From contig CACENP010000002.1 of assembly GCA_902560815.1 (NCBI GenBank), positions 1-64,000 of the forward strand: a stretch of 64,000 nt of DNA, given 5' to 3'. The position numbers and the translations under genes were made by a program. The stretch is from an uncultured Pelagibacteraceae bacterium (GTDB lineage Bacteria; Pseudomonadota; Alphaproteobacteria; Pelagibacterales; Pelagibacteraceae). The notes under the pieces were generated by a model that saw nothing but the letters and a program-made list of their open reading frames with translations, ran no database searches and had not been told where the DNA came from. Of this stretch, positions 48,756 through 58,785 are shown piece by piece (position 1 is the stretch's first letter; the number at the start of each line of letters is the position of its first letter).

Positions 48756-50001
48756 CTCTCTTTCCTAAAAGTTTAAAATAGAAAAACATGAAAAGAAGTA
48801 AAAGAATTACTATTACTATAGATACAGCTGAGCCAGTACCAATATCTGATATTGCAAAACCTTGTTGATAAACATTTATTGGCAAAGTCCTAGTTCCAGA
48901 TGCTCCACCTGTTAGCAAAAAAACATCCTCAAATTTATTAAAATTCCAAATAAATCTAATCATGAACAAAATAGAAATTACAGCTGTAATCTGAGGCAAT
49001 GTTATCTTAAAAAATTTTTGGAAAGGACTTGCTCCATCTACATCAGCAGCTTCATATAATTCCTTTGGAATAGCCTGTAATCTGGCAAGAATAAATAAAA
49101 AAGCCAACGGAAAATATCTCCATATTTCAAAAATAATAACTGTTGTAAGAGCAAGTCTTAATTTAAAATCGAATCCTAAAATATTTACTGCAATATATTT
49201 TTGACCTAATAGATTAATCGGTGTTTCTATTATTTGATAATTAATTAACAAACTATTTAAAGTACCGCTGTTCGGATCAAGTAAAAGCTCCCAAGTATAA
49301 GCTAATGCTACAACTGGTGCTACATATGGAAAAAGCAAAACACTCCTCATAAATGTTCTACCAAAGAATTTCTGGTTGACCATTTGAGCAGTCAATATCC
49401 CAAATACAATTGAACCAACGGTGCCAAAAAAAGTATAATAAAATGTAGTTAATAATAGATCTATAAACTCATTCTCGAATAGAACTTTTTTAAAATTTTT
49501 TAGAGTAAACTTTGTATTAAGTAAAATATTATCAGACTTTCCTTTTAGCTTTGGTTTTATTGATTTTATTTCCTTTTTACTTACATTAGATCCATCTTTA
49601 GTCTCAAATATTACTTCAAAGTTTTCTCTGTATTTTGCTGGCCAATTTCCAAATTTACAATTTAATTTATTTTTTTTGAATTCACATCTTTTGTCTAAAT
49701 CTTTTGGTTGAAAATTTTTAGGATATTTGTCTTGAAAAGTAACATCTCTAATTTCTTGTAATAAAGAGCTATTTCTCAGTTTATAAAGAATTTTAATTTT
49801 TGTAGTTTCTCCTGAAATAGATTTAACAATTTTTTTTGCCCGTGGTTCGGGTATTCTTATATCTTTTAATTCGACTTCTTTAAAACTAATCCAAACATTT
49901 GCAAAAATCGGAAATAAAACTATTGCAAAAACTAAAAATACCGCAGGTAAAGTTAGTATATATGCTGTTCTCTTTTCTGTTTTTGCTAGTGTATCGTTCA
50001 T
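48742..50001 (-). CDS. Carbohydrate ABC transporter permease (MalF type)
   Basis: YEAADVDGASPFQKFFKITLPQI; ~120-aa hydrophilic loop between TM1 and TM2. Confidence 0.88.
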   Translation of the reverse strand: MNDTLAKTEKRTAYILTLPAVFLVFAIVLFPIFANVWISFKEVELKDIRIPEPRAKKIVKSISGETTKIKILYKLRNSSLLQEIRDVTFQDKYPKNFQPKDLDKRCEFKKNKLNCKFGNWPAKYRENFEVIFETKDGSNVSKKEIKSIKPKLKGKSDNILLNTKFTLKNFKKVLFENEFIDLLLTTFYYTFFGTVGSIVFGILTAQMVNQKFFGRTFMRSVLLFPYVAPVVALAYTWELLLDPNSGTLNSLLINYQIIETPINLLGQKYIAVNILGFDFKLRLALTTVIIFEIWRYFPLAFLFILARLQAIPKELYEAADVDGASPFQKFFKITLPQITAVISILFMIRFIWNFNKFEDVFLLTGGASGTRTLPINVYQQGFAISDIGTGSAVSIVIVILLLLFMFFYFKLLGKRVDEN

Positions 50002-50002
50002 A

Positions 50003-50041
50003 AAAAAAAAGCGGATAAATAATATTACCCGCTTTTTTTAT
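50003..50041 (-). terminator. Hairpin between SBP and MalF-type permease genes
   Basis: A-run + AGCGG ... CCGCT + T-run inverted repeat; exact ends approximate. Confidence 0.7.
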
Positions 50042-50053
50042 AAATTAAAATTA

Positions 50054-51379
50054 TTAGAATTTAGCTAACTCAGCATTAATTTTATTAACAGCTTCATCAA
50101 CAGAGATTTCATCGTCTATATATTCTCTAGTGATTCTATTTAGAAATTGAGCGTTAATAATTTTTGATGCTCTAGATAATTCCCCTTCTTTAACTCCCCA
50201 TCTGCTTGCAGTATCTAATCCTGCAACAATGTTATTAATTACATCAGCAGAGTAAAGATCTGTTAATGGAGCTTTTCTGTCTACTCCTACAGGTAATTTA
50301 CTCCAAGCTTTTGTAAATGCATTTGGATCGCTAGAGTTACCTCTTCTTACTGGGAATTTACCTTCTGGAGCTATAGATAATGTACTTGCGTAACCTTCAT
50401 CCATAGAATACATGATAAATTTTTTAGCTTCATCTGTATCTGCATCTGCAGTTATTCCAAAATATCTAATATCTGCCCAAGCGGCTCCTTTTTTATTATT
50501 TGGCCCACTAAAATTAGTTATAAAACCAGTTTTTTGTGCTAACTCATTAGAAGTTGGATCAACGTTAAATGTTGGCGGTGCAGAGTCTCTTAGTCCTGCT
50601 AATTCATCCATTATAAATGGAGACCAAATTATCATTGGTGTTCTACCAGCAAAATACAATGCTCTAGATTGTTTCCAATAAAGCTCTCCTGGAGGACTAG
50701 CTTTAGCTAAAACTTTGTAAAATTCTAAAGAATTTTTTAAAGCTTTACCTTGTTTTTTTGTTCCACCTTTTTTAACTAAATTTACACCGTTTGCTAAAAG
50801 AACATGCTCTAAAACTTGACTCATAAAGTTTTCGTCAGTTTTTGTTGCTGCAACGAAACCATACATATTATCACCTGATAAAGCTTTTATTGCTTTAGTA
50901 ATATTTGCATAATTTGTTGGTGCATCTAGTCCAGCTTTTTCAAATAGATCTTTTCTATAGACTACCATTTGAGTCCATCCGTCCACTGGTACTGCTGCTA
51001 TTTTAGAACCTGATTTAGCCATATTAAGTGCTCCAGGTGCAAAAGTTTTTTTACCAAGTGCCTTAACTACATCATTATTAGCATCAACATCTAATATACC
51101 TGCTTCAGCCCATGGTAGAACATATTGCAAAGTATGATAGATTACGTCCGGAAGATTTCCAGATGCTGCTGCGGCTGTTGCTCGAGTTCCTAAATCTTTT
51201 TCTTCAATTGGAATTACTTCAACTTTAATTCCAGTTTTAGCTTCAAAAGATTTTGCCATCTCTTCCTGCTTAGCCATTCTGTCTGGTTGGACTTCCGTGG
51301 TCCAAAATTTAATATCTGCATAAACTATATTTGAATAAAACAAAGTTAAGATGCAGATAAGTTTAAATATGTTTTTCAT
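50054..51379 (-). CDS. Carbohydrate/osmolyte ABC transporter substrate-binding protein
   Basis: Signal peptide; IKFWTTEVQPDRMAKQEEMAKSFEAKTGIKVEVIPIEEKDLGTRATAAAASGNLPDVIY. Confidence 0.9.
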   Translation of the reverse strand: MKNIFKLICILTLFYSNIVYADIKFWTTEVQPDRMAKQEEMAKSFEAKTGIKVEVIPIEEKDLGTRATAAAASGNLPDVIYHTLQYVLPWAEAGILDVDANNDVVKALGKKTFAPGALNMAKSGSKIAAVPVDGWTQMVVYRKDLFEKAGLDAPTNYANITKAIKALSGDNMYGFVAATKTDENFMSQVLEHVLLANGVNLVKKGGTKKQGKALKNSLEFYKVLAKASPPGELYWKQSRALYFAGRTPMIIWSPFIMDELAGLRDSAPPTFNVDPTSNELAQKTGFITNFSGPNNKKGAAWADIRYFGITADADTDEAKKFIMYSMDEGYASTLSIAPEGKFPVRRGNSSDPNAFTKAWSKLPVGVDRKAPLTDLYSADVINNIVAGLDTASRWGVKEGELSRASKIINAQFLNRITREYIDDEISVDEAVNKINAELAKF

Positions 51380-51455
51380 AACATCTCCTTGTTTTAATTG
51401 TTTCGGACTTTAATTTAATGACAAATTGTCTCAATCGGTAGTTCTAATGGACAGC

Positions 51456-51496
51456 TATGCAATTAGTGCATACAATTTTTTGTTATAAAATAACAA
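51456..51496. promoter_or_regulatory. Two adjacent inverted repeats upstream of the SBP gene
   Basis: TATGCA-ATTAG-TGCATA (51456-51472) and TTGTTAT-AAA-ATAACAA (51480-51496). Confidence 0.45.
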
Positions 51497-51527
51497 TTTT
51501 AAAAAAAAATATCAATTATAAGTTGAG

Positions 51528-52583
51528 TTAACTTTTGATCCTTTTTCCATTTTCATTAAAAATAAAAATGTTTTGAAGATCAAAACCGAATGAATTTCCA
51601 ATTTCAGTTCCACTAGATATTTTGGCACTTAATTGATGGTTATCTTTTTTCATATAAACAATTTTTTCGTTTCCTAAATTCTCAATAATATCTATTTCAG
51701 GTGAAAATTTAAATTTTGTTTCATTGTTTATTTTTAAATGTTCTGGTCTAATTCCAATAAAATGTTTTCTTTTTTCTAATTTTACATTTTTTATAGTAAG
51801 TTCGTTGCCTAATACTTTTATTATTTTTTCTGATTTAATATCTTTTTCATCAATTTCTAAAATATTCATTTTTGGAGTACCTATAAATTGTGCAACAAAA
51901 ATGTTAGCTGGATCACTATAAATTTCTTCTGGTGTACCTACTTGTTCTATATTACCTTCATTTAAAATAACTATTCTATCTGCTAAAGTCATTGCCTCAA
52001 CTTGATCATGGGTAACATAAATCATATTTGTCTTGATTTGTTGATGTAGCTTTGAAATCTCAACTCTCATTTCCGCCCTCAATGCCGCGTCTAGATTTGA
52101 CAATGGTTCATCAAATAAAAATATTTTAGGATTTCTGGTAATTGCTCTTCCAATAGCCACTCTTTGTCTTTGACCTCCAGATAACTGTTTAGGTCTTCTT
52201 TCTAAAAGTTCTTCAATTTTAAGTATTTTTGCTGCTCTTAAAACTTTTGTTTGAATTTCCTCTTTGCTTTGTTTTTCAATTTTGAGTCCAAAAGACATAT
52301 TCTCATAGACATTCATATGAGGATACAAAGCATAAGATTGGAAAACCATCGCTGTTTCTCTTTTCGAGGGATGTAATTCGTTGATAATTTTATCATTAAT
52401 TTGAATTTTTCCTTCATCAACTTTTTCTAACCCTGCGATCATTCTCAATAAAGTAGACTTACCACATCCTGATGGGCCAACTAGAACTAAAAATTCATCT
52501 TCTTTACCTTCAAGATTAAAATTATTAATAATTTTATTTTGACCAAATGACTTATGAACATTTGAAAATTTAATATTAGACAT
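51528..52583 (-). CDS. Carbohydrate ABC transporter ATPase (MalK/UgpC type)
   Basis: GPSGCGKSTLLRMIAGLE, LSGGQRQRVAIGRAI, FDEPLSNLDAALR; C-terminal regulatory domain. Confidence 0.92.
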   Translation of the reverse strand: MSNIKFSNVHKSFGQNKIINNFNLEGKEDEFLVLVGPSGCGKSTLLRMIAGLEKVDEGKIQINDKIINELHPSKRETAMVFQSYALYPHMNVYENMSFGLKIEKQSKEEIQTKVLRAAKILKIEELLERRPKQLSGGQRQRVAIGRAITRNPKIFLFDEPLSNLDAALRAEMRVEISKLHQQIKTNMIYVTHDQVEAMTLADRIVILNEGNIEQVGTPEEIYSDPANIFVAQFIGTPKMNILEIDEKDIKSEKIIKVLGNELTIKNVKLEKRKHFIGIRPEHLKINNETKFKFSPEIDIIENLGNEKIVYMKKDNHQLSAKISSGTEIGNSFGFDLQNIFIFNENGKRIKS

Positions 52584-52618
52584 AACTAATTTATAATATT
52601 AATTTTAATATATAGATG

Positions 52619-53233
52619 TCAAACTAAATCTATAATTTCTATAAATACATAACTTGATAAAACAGTCATAAATATAATTATAAAAAAATTCATAATTTTC
52701 CAAGCTCTCGAATCTATTAAATAGTTTGAAAAAAATTTAGCTAAATAACCTAATGAGAAAAAAAACAAAAATGATGCAATAGCAGCACCAATTCCGAAAA
52801 AATATTTATGTGAAATTAAGAAATTCTTTGAAAAATTTCCTAAAAAAAATACTGTATCTGAATAAACATGTGGATTTAAATATGTAAATCCTAGAGTTTT
52901 AATTATTGTATTTTTAAGGGATAAATTACTACCTTCAAAGTTTATTTCTGATCTTTTATATAAAGACCTTACTTTGCTATAAATAAAGTAAATTAAGAAG
53001 ATAAAAAGCAATATATTAAAAATTAATTCAACATTTTTTGTGAAGTAAATTTTAAAATATTCAAATAAAAATATTCCTAAAAAGATTAAAATTAAGTCTG
53101 ATATTGAGCAAATTAAACAAACTAAAAAAACATATTGTTTCTTTAAACCTTGTTCAATTACAAAAATATTTTGAGCCCCAATTGCAAAAATTAAACTCAA
53201 ACCTGTAATGAAACCAAGTATTAAAAAACTCAT
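52619..53233 (-). CDS. LysE/ArgO family amino-acid exporter
   Basis: GLSLIFAIGAQNIFVIEQGLK, LGFTYLNPHVYSDTVFFLG. Confidence 0.9.
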   Translation of the reverse strand: MSFLILGFITGLSLIFAIGAQNIFVIEQGLKKQYVFLVCLICSISDLILIFLGIFLFEYFKIYFTKNVELIFNILLFIFLIYFIYSKVRSLYKRSEINFEGSNLSLKNTIIKTLGFTYLNPHVYSDTVFFLGNFSKNFLISHKYFFGIGAAIASFLFFFSLGYLAKFFSNYLIDSRAWKIMNFFIIIFMTVLSSYVFIEIIDLV

Positions 53234-54396
53234 CTAGTTTTACGATCTGCATTTATTATTGATAGAACAATTAAGATCAAAAAAGGTATACAAAATAAGT
53301 TAACAGTTTTCCAGCTAGCAAGAGAAATTAAAACACCAGCGGATAAACTTGCAATTGCCATAGAAGAAAAAACTAATAAATCGTTAAATCCTTGAGCTTT
53401 AAACTTTTCTTCAGGTTTATAAGTTGTAACCAACAAACTAGTTCCAGATATAAATAAAAAATTCCATCCAATACCTAAAAAAATTAAGCTGATAAAATAA
53501 TTTAAAAAAGATGGTTCTAAAAAACTCATTAAGATTGTTAAAATATAAAATAAAACACCCACATACATCATATAACTATAACCAAACTTTTTGATTAAAT
53601 TTCCAGTAAATAATGATGGTAAAAACATTGCTAAAACATGAAATTGAAGAACTATACCTGTCTTTTCTAAACTTAAATGATGCACAATATGCATACTTAT
53701 TGGTGTTGCTGTCATTAAAAAAGACATCACTGCATAAGCAAAAGCTGCTGAGGTAATTGCTTGTAAAAATTTTGCATCAGAAAGGAATTCTAAATAATTT
53801 CTAGATTTATTTTCCTCATTAGACTCGAAAGAAACTTCTTTAGTGTCTCTAAAAAAAAATAATAAAAATGAAGGTATTAATGTTAAAATTGCTAATGTTA
53901 AATAAGAACCTACATATAAATAATCGCTTACAAAATTTTTTGTATAATTTGATAAACTTATACCAAGAAAAGCAGCAACGATACCAGCTAATAATAGTGA
54001 TGAAATAGCCTTGGGAGCTTTATCTTTTTCTACACTTTCAGCTGCAGCAAAACGATATTGATGGGTGAAAGCCATTGTGGCACCTAAAATAAATTTAGCG
54101 ATACAAAAGATAAAAAAACTTTCTATCATTATTGAATAAGCACCGATCAAACAAGCAATTGAACCAGCAACAGAAGAAAACACAAATCCAAGTCTTCTTC
54201 CGATTATGCTCATTATTTTAGCAGCAAATATTGTAGCCGCTGCAGTTCCAACTACATATATTGATGGAGGAAGTGTAGACAGTGTTTTTATAGGAGTTAA
54301 TTGTGATCCAATAATACCACTTATAAAAACAGTTACAGTAGCAGCAGTAAAGGCAAATACTTGACTTGAAACAAGTAATGAAAGATTTCTATTCAT
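53230..54396 (-). CDS. MFS transporter
   Basis: 388 aa, ~12 TM. Confidence 0.83.
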   Translation of the reverse strand: MNRNLSLLVSSQVFAFTAATVTVFISGIIGSQLTPIKTLSTLPPSIYVVGTAAATIFAAKIMSIIGRRLGFVFSSVAGSIACLIGAYSIMIESFFIFCIAKFILGATMAFTHQYRFAAAESVEKDKAPKAISSLLLAGIVAAFLGISLSNYTKNFVSDYLYVGSYLTLAILTLIPSFLLFFFRDTKEVSFESNEENKSRNYLEFLSDAKFLQAITSAAFAYAVMSFLMTATPISMHIVHHLSLEKTGIVLQFHVLAMFLPSLFTGNLIKKFGYSYMMYVGVLFYILTILMSFLEPSFLNYFISLIFLGIGWNFLFISGTSLLVTTYKPEEKFKAQGFNDLLVFSSMAIASLSAGVLISLASWKTVNLFCIPFLILIVLSIINADRKTR

Positions 54397-55196
54397 GATA
54401 AGAAATTTTTTACTGTTTCATTGAACTTTTGAGGTTCTTCAAGATGAACATTATGACCACAACCTTCAAAGATCTCTAATTGACTACTAGATATATTTTT
54501 TTTTAAGATATCAACTTGATCAAAATTATATGAAACATCATTATCACCCCAAATGATCAGGGTATCTTGCTTGATATTTTTTAAATTTTCATATCCTCTC
54601 CAATTTTTCATAGCTATAAGAGCATTATCTGCCGTCTCTATAGAAATATTTTTAACTGCATTTTCGCAAAAATAATAATATTTAGCCTTATCACCTTTAA
54701 CAAACCATTTTTGTGGAACTCTATTTATTGTTTCTTTTAATCCATCTTTTTTTAATTTTTCTCTTGTGGTTTCTATTGTTTCAAATCTTCCTGGGATATC
54801 TCCAATTGAACCAGTTGCAAAACAAATTAACTTTTTAATTCTATTTTCAGAAATTTTTACCATTTCTTGAACTACCATTCCTCCCATTGAGTGTCCCATT
54901 AAATGAAATTTATTTATTTTTTTTTCATCTAGACATTTTAATACAAATTTTGCAATTGAATTAATATTGTCTAAAGATTGAGCTTTATAACTTTCTCCAA
55001 AACCAGGTAAAGCAGGTGTAATTATTCTAAAATGCTTACTTAATAATTTTTTTTGCAAATTCCACATTTCTGAAGAACCTAAATAACCATGAACTAAAAC
55101 TAAAGGGAAACCTGATCCAATATCATCAATATATATGTCTTGCATAATTATATTTAAAATATAGTTGTATACATAAATGTTAAAAACAAAAATCAA
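54393..55196 (-). CDS. Alpha/beta hydrolase
   Basis: LVHGYLGSSEMW, LMGHSMGGMVVQEM, GCGHNVHLEEPQKF. True start may be at the internal Met (MQDIYIDD). Confidence 0.88.
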   Translation of the reverse strand: MIFVFNIYVYNYILNIIMQDIYIDDIGSGFPLVLVHGYLGSSEMWNLQKKLLSKHFRIITPALPGFGESYKAQSLDNINSIAKFVLKCLDEKKINKFHLMGHSMGGMVVQEMVKISENRIKKLICFATGSIGDIPGRFETIETTREKLKKDGLKETINRVPQKWFVKGDKAKYYYFCENAVKNISIETADNALIAMKNWRGYENLKNIKQDTLIIWGDNDVSYNFDQVDILKKNISSSQLEIFEGCGHNVHLEEPQKFNETVKNFLS

Positions 55197-55212
55197 TATT
55201 TAAATAATTTTT

Positions 55213-55908
55213 ATGATCGGAATATTAGGAGGAATGGGAACACAAGCAGGTTTAGATTTTTGTAACAAATTAGCAAAATTAAACCGAGGGAAGTTAGATC
55301 AGCAGTACCCAATGTTTGTTCTTTACAACAAATCTAATACTCCGAAAAGACCTGAGAATTTAAAAAAATACTATAATGTTTTAAAAGCCCTTGTTAATGG
55401 TTGTAAAATGTTACAAAAAAACAAGTGTAAATTTATTGTTATGCCATGCAATACTGCACATTATTGGCATAAAGATATTCAAAAGAAAATCAAAATTCCT
55501 TTATTAAGTATGCCAAAAGAAGTTTATTTACATACGAAAAAAACATGTAAAAAAAATTCTACTATCGGTATTTTATGTACTGAGGCAACTTTAAAAACAA
55601 ATATTTATAATGACTATTTTGATAAAAATTTTAAACTAATTAGTCCTGAAAAAAACTTACAAAAAAATTCTGTAAATAAAGCAATTAAATTTGTGAAAAT
55701 GGGTAAAGTTAAAGAAGCTGAAATAGCATTAAGATCTGCTGTTAAGTATTTAATAAAGAAAAAGTGTAAAAAAATTATTTTAGGTTGTACTGAATTACCA
55801 ATAGCTATTTTTGCTTATAAATCATTTAGAAAAGCTAAAGAATCTAAGCTCTTTATTGATCCAAATTTATTATTGGCTGAAGTTTGTATGAAAAAATACA
55901 AAAAATAA
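55213..55908 (+). CDS. Aspartate/glutamate racemase family
   Basis: IGILGGMGTQAGLDF, VMPCNTAHYW, ILGCTELPI catalytic Cys motifs. Confidence 0.88.
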   Translation: MIGILGGMGTQAGLDFCNKLAKLNRGKLDQQYPMFVLYNKSNTPKRPENLKKYYNVLKALVNGCKMLQKNKCKFIVMPCNTAHYWHKDIQKKIKIPLLSMPKEVYLHTKKTCKKNSTIGILCTEATLKTNIYNDYFDKNFKLISPEKNLQKNSVNKAIKFVKMGKVKEAEIALRSAVKYLIKKKCKKIILGCTELPIAIFAYKSFRKAKESKLFIDPNLLLAEVCMKKYKK

Positions 55909-55909
55909 A

Positions 55910-56563
55910 TTATTTTTTTTCATTTACAATAAAAAATAATTTTCTTGGAAAAGTACCTTCTTCAAATTTTTCTAGACTAATATTTTTAAATCCATTTAAT
56001 AAAGAATTAACTTTTTCTTCTGAAAAATAATGAACAATAAATCCATCATTTTCATATAAATCTTCCCCTATGTGATTTCCATTTTGAAAATCACCATCAT
56101 TTGTGTGGCGCACTGTATAAATATTAATACCACCAGGTTTTAAAATTCTTTTAATCTCATTATTTAGTTTTACCAAATCGTCAGTTGTTAAAGCCATACA
56201 ATAAAGCATATGAGAATAGCATGCATCTATAGAATTATCTTCGAATGGAAGTTTTTCTCTTACATCAAATAGTTTACTTGAAATATATTTAGATAAATTT
56301 GCTTTTTTTATTTTCTGATCAATAACTTTAATTCCAGATGGACTATAATCTAAAGCTATCGTGTGGATTAAGTTTTTTCCAAAAAAAATAGTGTCTCTTC
56401 CTAGTCCTGCTCCGAGCTCAATTACGCTTTTAATATTTTTTTCTTGTAAAAGTTTAAGAGCTTTTTTTGCCGATAAACTTGGATCTAAACCGAACATCTC
56501 AGGCTTACTTGAGAAATTATTTTCCCAATGCTGAGATTGTTGGTTTAATTTTTTTTGATCCAA
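55910..56563 (-). CDS. Class I SAM-dependent methyltransferase
   Basis: VIELGAGLGRDTIFFGK, LPFEDNSIDACYSHML, RILKPGG. Confidence 0.88.
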   Translation of the reverse strand: MDQKKLNQQSQHWENNFSSKPEMFGLDPSLSAKKALKLLQEKNIKSVIELGAGLGRDTIFFGKNLIHTIALDYSPSGIKVIDQKIKKANLSKYISSKLFDVREKLPFEDNSIDACYSHMLYCMALTTDDLVKLNNEIKRILKPGGINIYTVRHTNDGDFQNGNHIGEDLYENDGFIVHYFSEEKVNSLLNGFKNISLEKFEEGTFPRKLFFIVNEKK

Positions 56564-56565
56564 AT

Positions 56566-57228
56566 TTATTTATGTGGATCTGGAACCTTACGCAAATAAG
56601 GTTTTATTGTTTCCCAACCATCTGGATATATTTTTTTTGCTTCCTCATTTGTAACTTTAGGAACAATAATTACTTTTTCTCCAGGCTTCCAGTCAGCTGG
56701 CGTAGCAATTTTATGTTTAATAGTTCTTTGCATTGAGTCTATAGCTCTCAAGATCTCATGAAAGTTTCTACCAGTTGTCATCGGATATGTTAAAAACAAA
56801 CCAATTCTCTTATCTGGTCTTATTACATAAACTGTTCTAACTGTTTCATTGTCTACTGCAGTTCTACCACCTGAACTTACACCTGCATCTGCTTCAAGCA
56901 TATTATAAAGTTTTGCAACTTCTAATTTTTCATCAGCAACAATTGGATACTCAGGTTTCATTCCACAAACATCTGTAATATCATCTATCCATTTCACGTG
57001 ATCATCAACTGGATCTACACTTAAACCCATAACTTTTACGTTTCTTTTATCAAACTCTGGTTTCATTTTTGCTAATGCACCAAGTTCAGTTGTACAAACT
57101 GGAGTAAAGTCTTTTGGGTGTGAAAATAAAACACCCCAACTATCTCCAAGCCACTCATGAAACGAAATTTCTCCCATTTGAGTTTTAGCTTTGAAATCTG
57201 GAGCTACACTATTTATTTTTAAAGTCAT
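56566..57228 (-). CDS. Peroxiredoxin, 1-Cys (Prx6) type
   Basis: LFSHPKDFTPVCTTELGALA, FLTYPMTTGRNFHEILRAIDSMQ. Confidence 0.92.
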   Translation of the reverse strand: MTLKINSVAPDFKAKTQMGEISFHEWLGDSWGVLFSHPKDFTPVCTTELGALAKMKPEFDKRNVKVMGLSVDPVDDHVKWIDDITDVCGMKPEYPIVADEKLEVAKLYNMLEADAGVSSGGRTAVDNETVRTVYVIRPDKRIGLFLTYPMTTGRNFHEILRAIDSMQRTIKHKIATPADWKPGEKVIIVPKVTNEEAKKIYPDGWETIKPYLRKVPDPHK

Positions 57229-57312
57229 TCAATTCTCCTTTGAATTTGTTTTTTAGAATTATTATAAGCAAGATTGATTTGCTATGCAATTTTTTATAGT
57301 ATTTAGTAACTA

Positions 57313-58005
57313 ATGATATTTGAACAATTATTTGACACCAAATCTTCAACCTACACTTACATTATATCAAGTGGAAAAGGGAGAGAAGCTTTAATAATTG
57401 ATCCTGTAATTGAACATTCAGATAAATACATAGAAGTATTAAAAAATTTAGAATTAAAATTAGTTAAAGTAATTGATACACATATACATGCAGATCATGT
57501 CACTGGATTAAACGAACTAAACAAAAGAACAAACTGTACCAGAATTATGGGAGAAAAATCTAAATCTGAAGTAATTGATTTAAGAATAAAAGATAGTGAA
57601 AAAATAAATGTAGAAAACATAGAACTTAAAGCAATTTATACACCAGGTCATACAGACTGTTCTTACAGTTATTTAATGAATGACAGAGTTTTTACAGGTG
57701 ACACTCTCTTAATAAATGGAACTGGAAGAACAGATTTTCAAAATGGAAATGCAGAAGATGCTTACGACTCTTTGTTCAATAAGTTATTAAAATTACCAAA
57801 GGATACTTTGGTGTATCCAGCACATGATTATAATGGAAAAAAATTTTCTACTATTGAAAATGAAAAAAATAATAATCCTAGACTTCAAGTAAGTTCAAAA
57901 GAAGAGTACGCAGAAATTATGAATAATCTAAACTTAGCAAATCCAAAAATGATGGATGTCGCTGTACCTGCAAATGTTAAAGGGCTTACTTTAGATAGAT
58001 TGTAA
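57313..58005 (+). CDS. MBL-fold persulfide dioxygenase (ETHE1-like)
   Basis: FDTKSSTYTYIISS, DTHIHADHVTGLNEL, YTPGHTDCSYSYLM, FTGDTLLINGTGRTDFQNG, YPAHDYNG. Confidence 0.9.
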   Translation: MIFEQLFDTKSSTYTYIISSGKGREALIIDPVIEHSDKYIEVLKNLELKLVKVIDTHIHADHVTGLNELNKRTNCTRIMGEKSKSEVIDLRIKDSEKINVENIELKAIYTPGHTDCSYSYLMNDRVFTGDTLLINGTGRTDFQNGNAEDAYDSLFNKLLKLPKDTLVYPAHDYNGKKFSTIENEKNNNPRLQVSSKEEYAEIMNNLNLANPKMMDVAVPANVKGLTLDRL

Positions 58006-58060
58006 TAAGAGACAAATTTGACCTTGTATTTTAAATATCAACACATATTATATTCATAGT

Positions 58061-58180
58061 ATGGCATGCGATAACTCAAAATGTAAATGTACAAATTGTA
58101 TTAGCGATAGATGCACTTGTGATGGAATCAAAGAGTGCTCATGCAAACCTGATTCAGGTAGTTGTTGTTGTGACAACTAA
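58061..58180 (+). CDS. Cys-rich metallothionein-like mini-protein (39 aa), absent from supplied ORF track
   Basis: [39 protein letters not shown]; 11 Cys in 39 aa (CxCxxC, CxC, CxC, CCC); fills the gap between ETHE1-like and cysE. Confidence 0.72.
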   Translation: MACDNSKCKCTNCISDRCTCDGIKECSCKPDSGSCCCDN

Positions 58181-58215
58181 CTGATCATTTAAATAATCAA
58201 AATAATTTAAATATC

Positions 58216-58785
58216 ATGAATAGTTTTTTAGAATCTATAATCAACAGGGATCCAGCTGCTAAGTCCAAGCTAAGTGTAATATTAACTTACCCAGGTGTTA
58301 AAGCTGTTTTTTTTCATCGAATAGCAAATTTTTTTTCTGTAGCTAAATTTGATTTAATCGCAAGAATAATTTCACAATTTTCAAGATTTTTAACCGGAAT
58401 TGAAATTCATCCAAAAGCAAAAATAGGTGAAAATTTATTTATTGATCACGGCATGGGAGTTGTTATTGGAGAAACTTCTGAAATTGGTAATAACGTAACT
58501 ATATATCATATGGTCACTTTAGGTGGAATTTCTCCAAGTATAAATTCAGATGATCAAAGAAACTCTAAAAGACATCCAACATTAATGGATAATGTTGTTG
58601 TGGGTTCTGGAGCTCAAGTTTTAGGACCTGTGGTAATTGGTAAAAATGCAAAAATAGGAGCCAATGCAGTTGTAACAAAAGATGTTCCAGAGAATGCAGT
58701 CATGGTTGGTATTCCTGCAAAAAATGTTGGTACTGCAACTGAAGAATTTAAACCTTACGGTATTGCTAATGGAGATGATAAATGA
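58216..58785 (+). CDS. cysE: Serine O-acetyltransferase
   Basis: [41 protein letters not shown], hexapeptide repeats. Confidence 0.93.
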   Translation: MNSFLESIINRDPAAKSKLSVILTYPGVKAVFFHRIANFFSVAKFDLIARIISQFSRFLTGIEIHPKAKIGENLFIDHGMGVVIGETSEIGNNVTIYHMVTLGGISPSINSDDQRNSKRHPTLMDNVVVGSGAQVLGPVVIGKNAKIGANAVVTKDVPENAVMVGIPAKNVGTATEEFKPYGIANGDDK

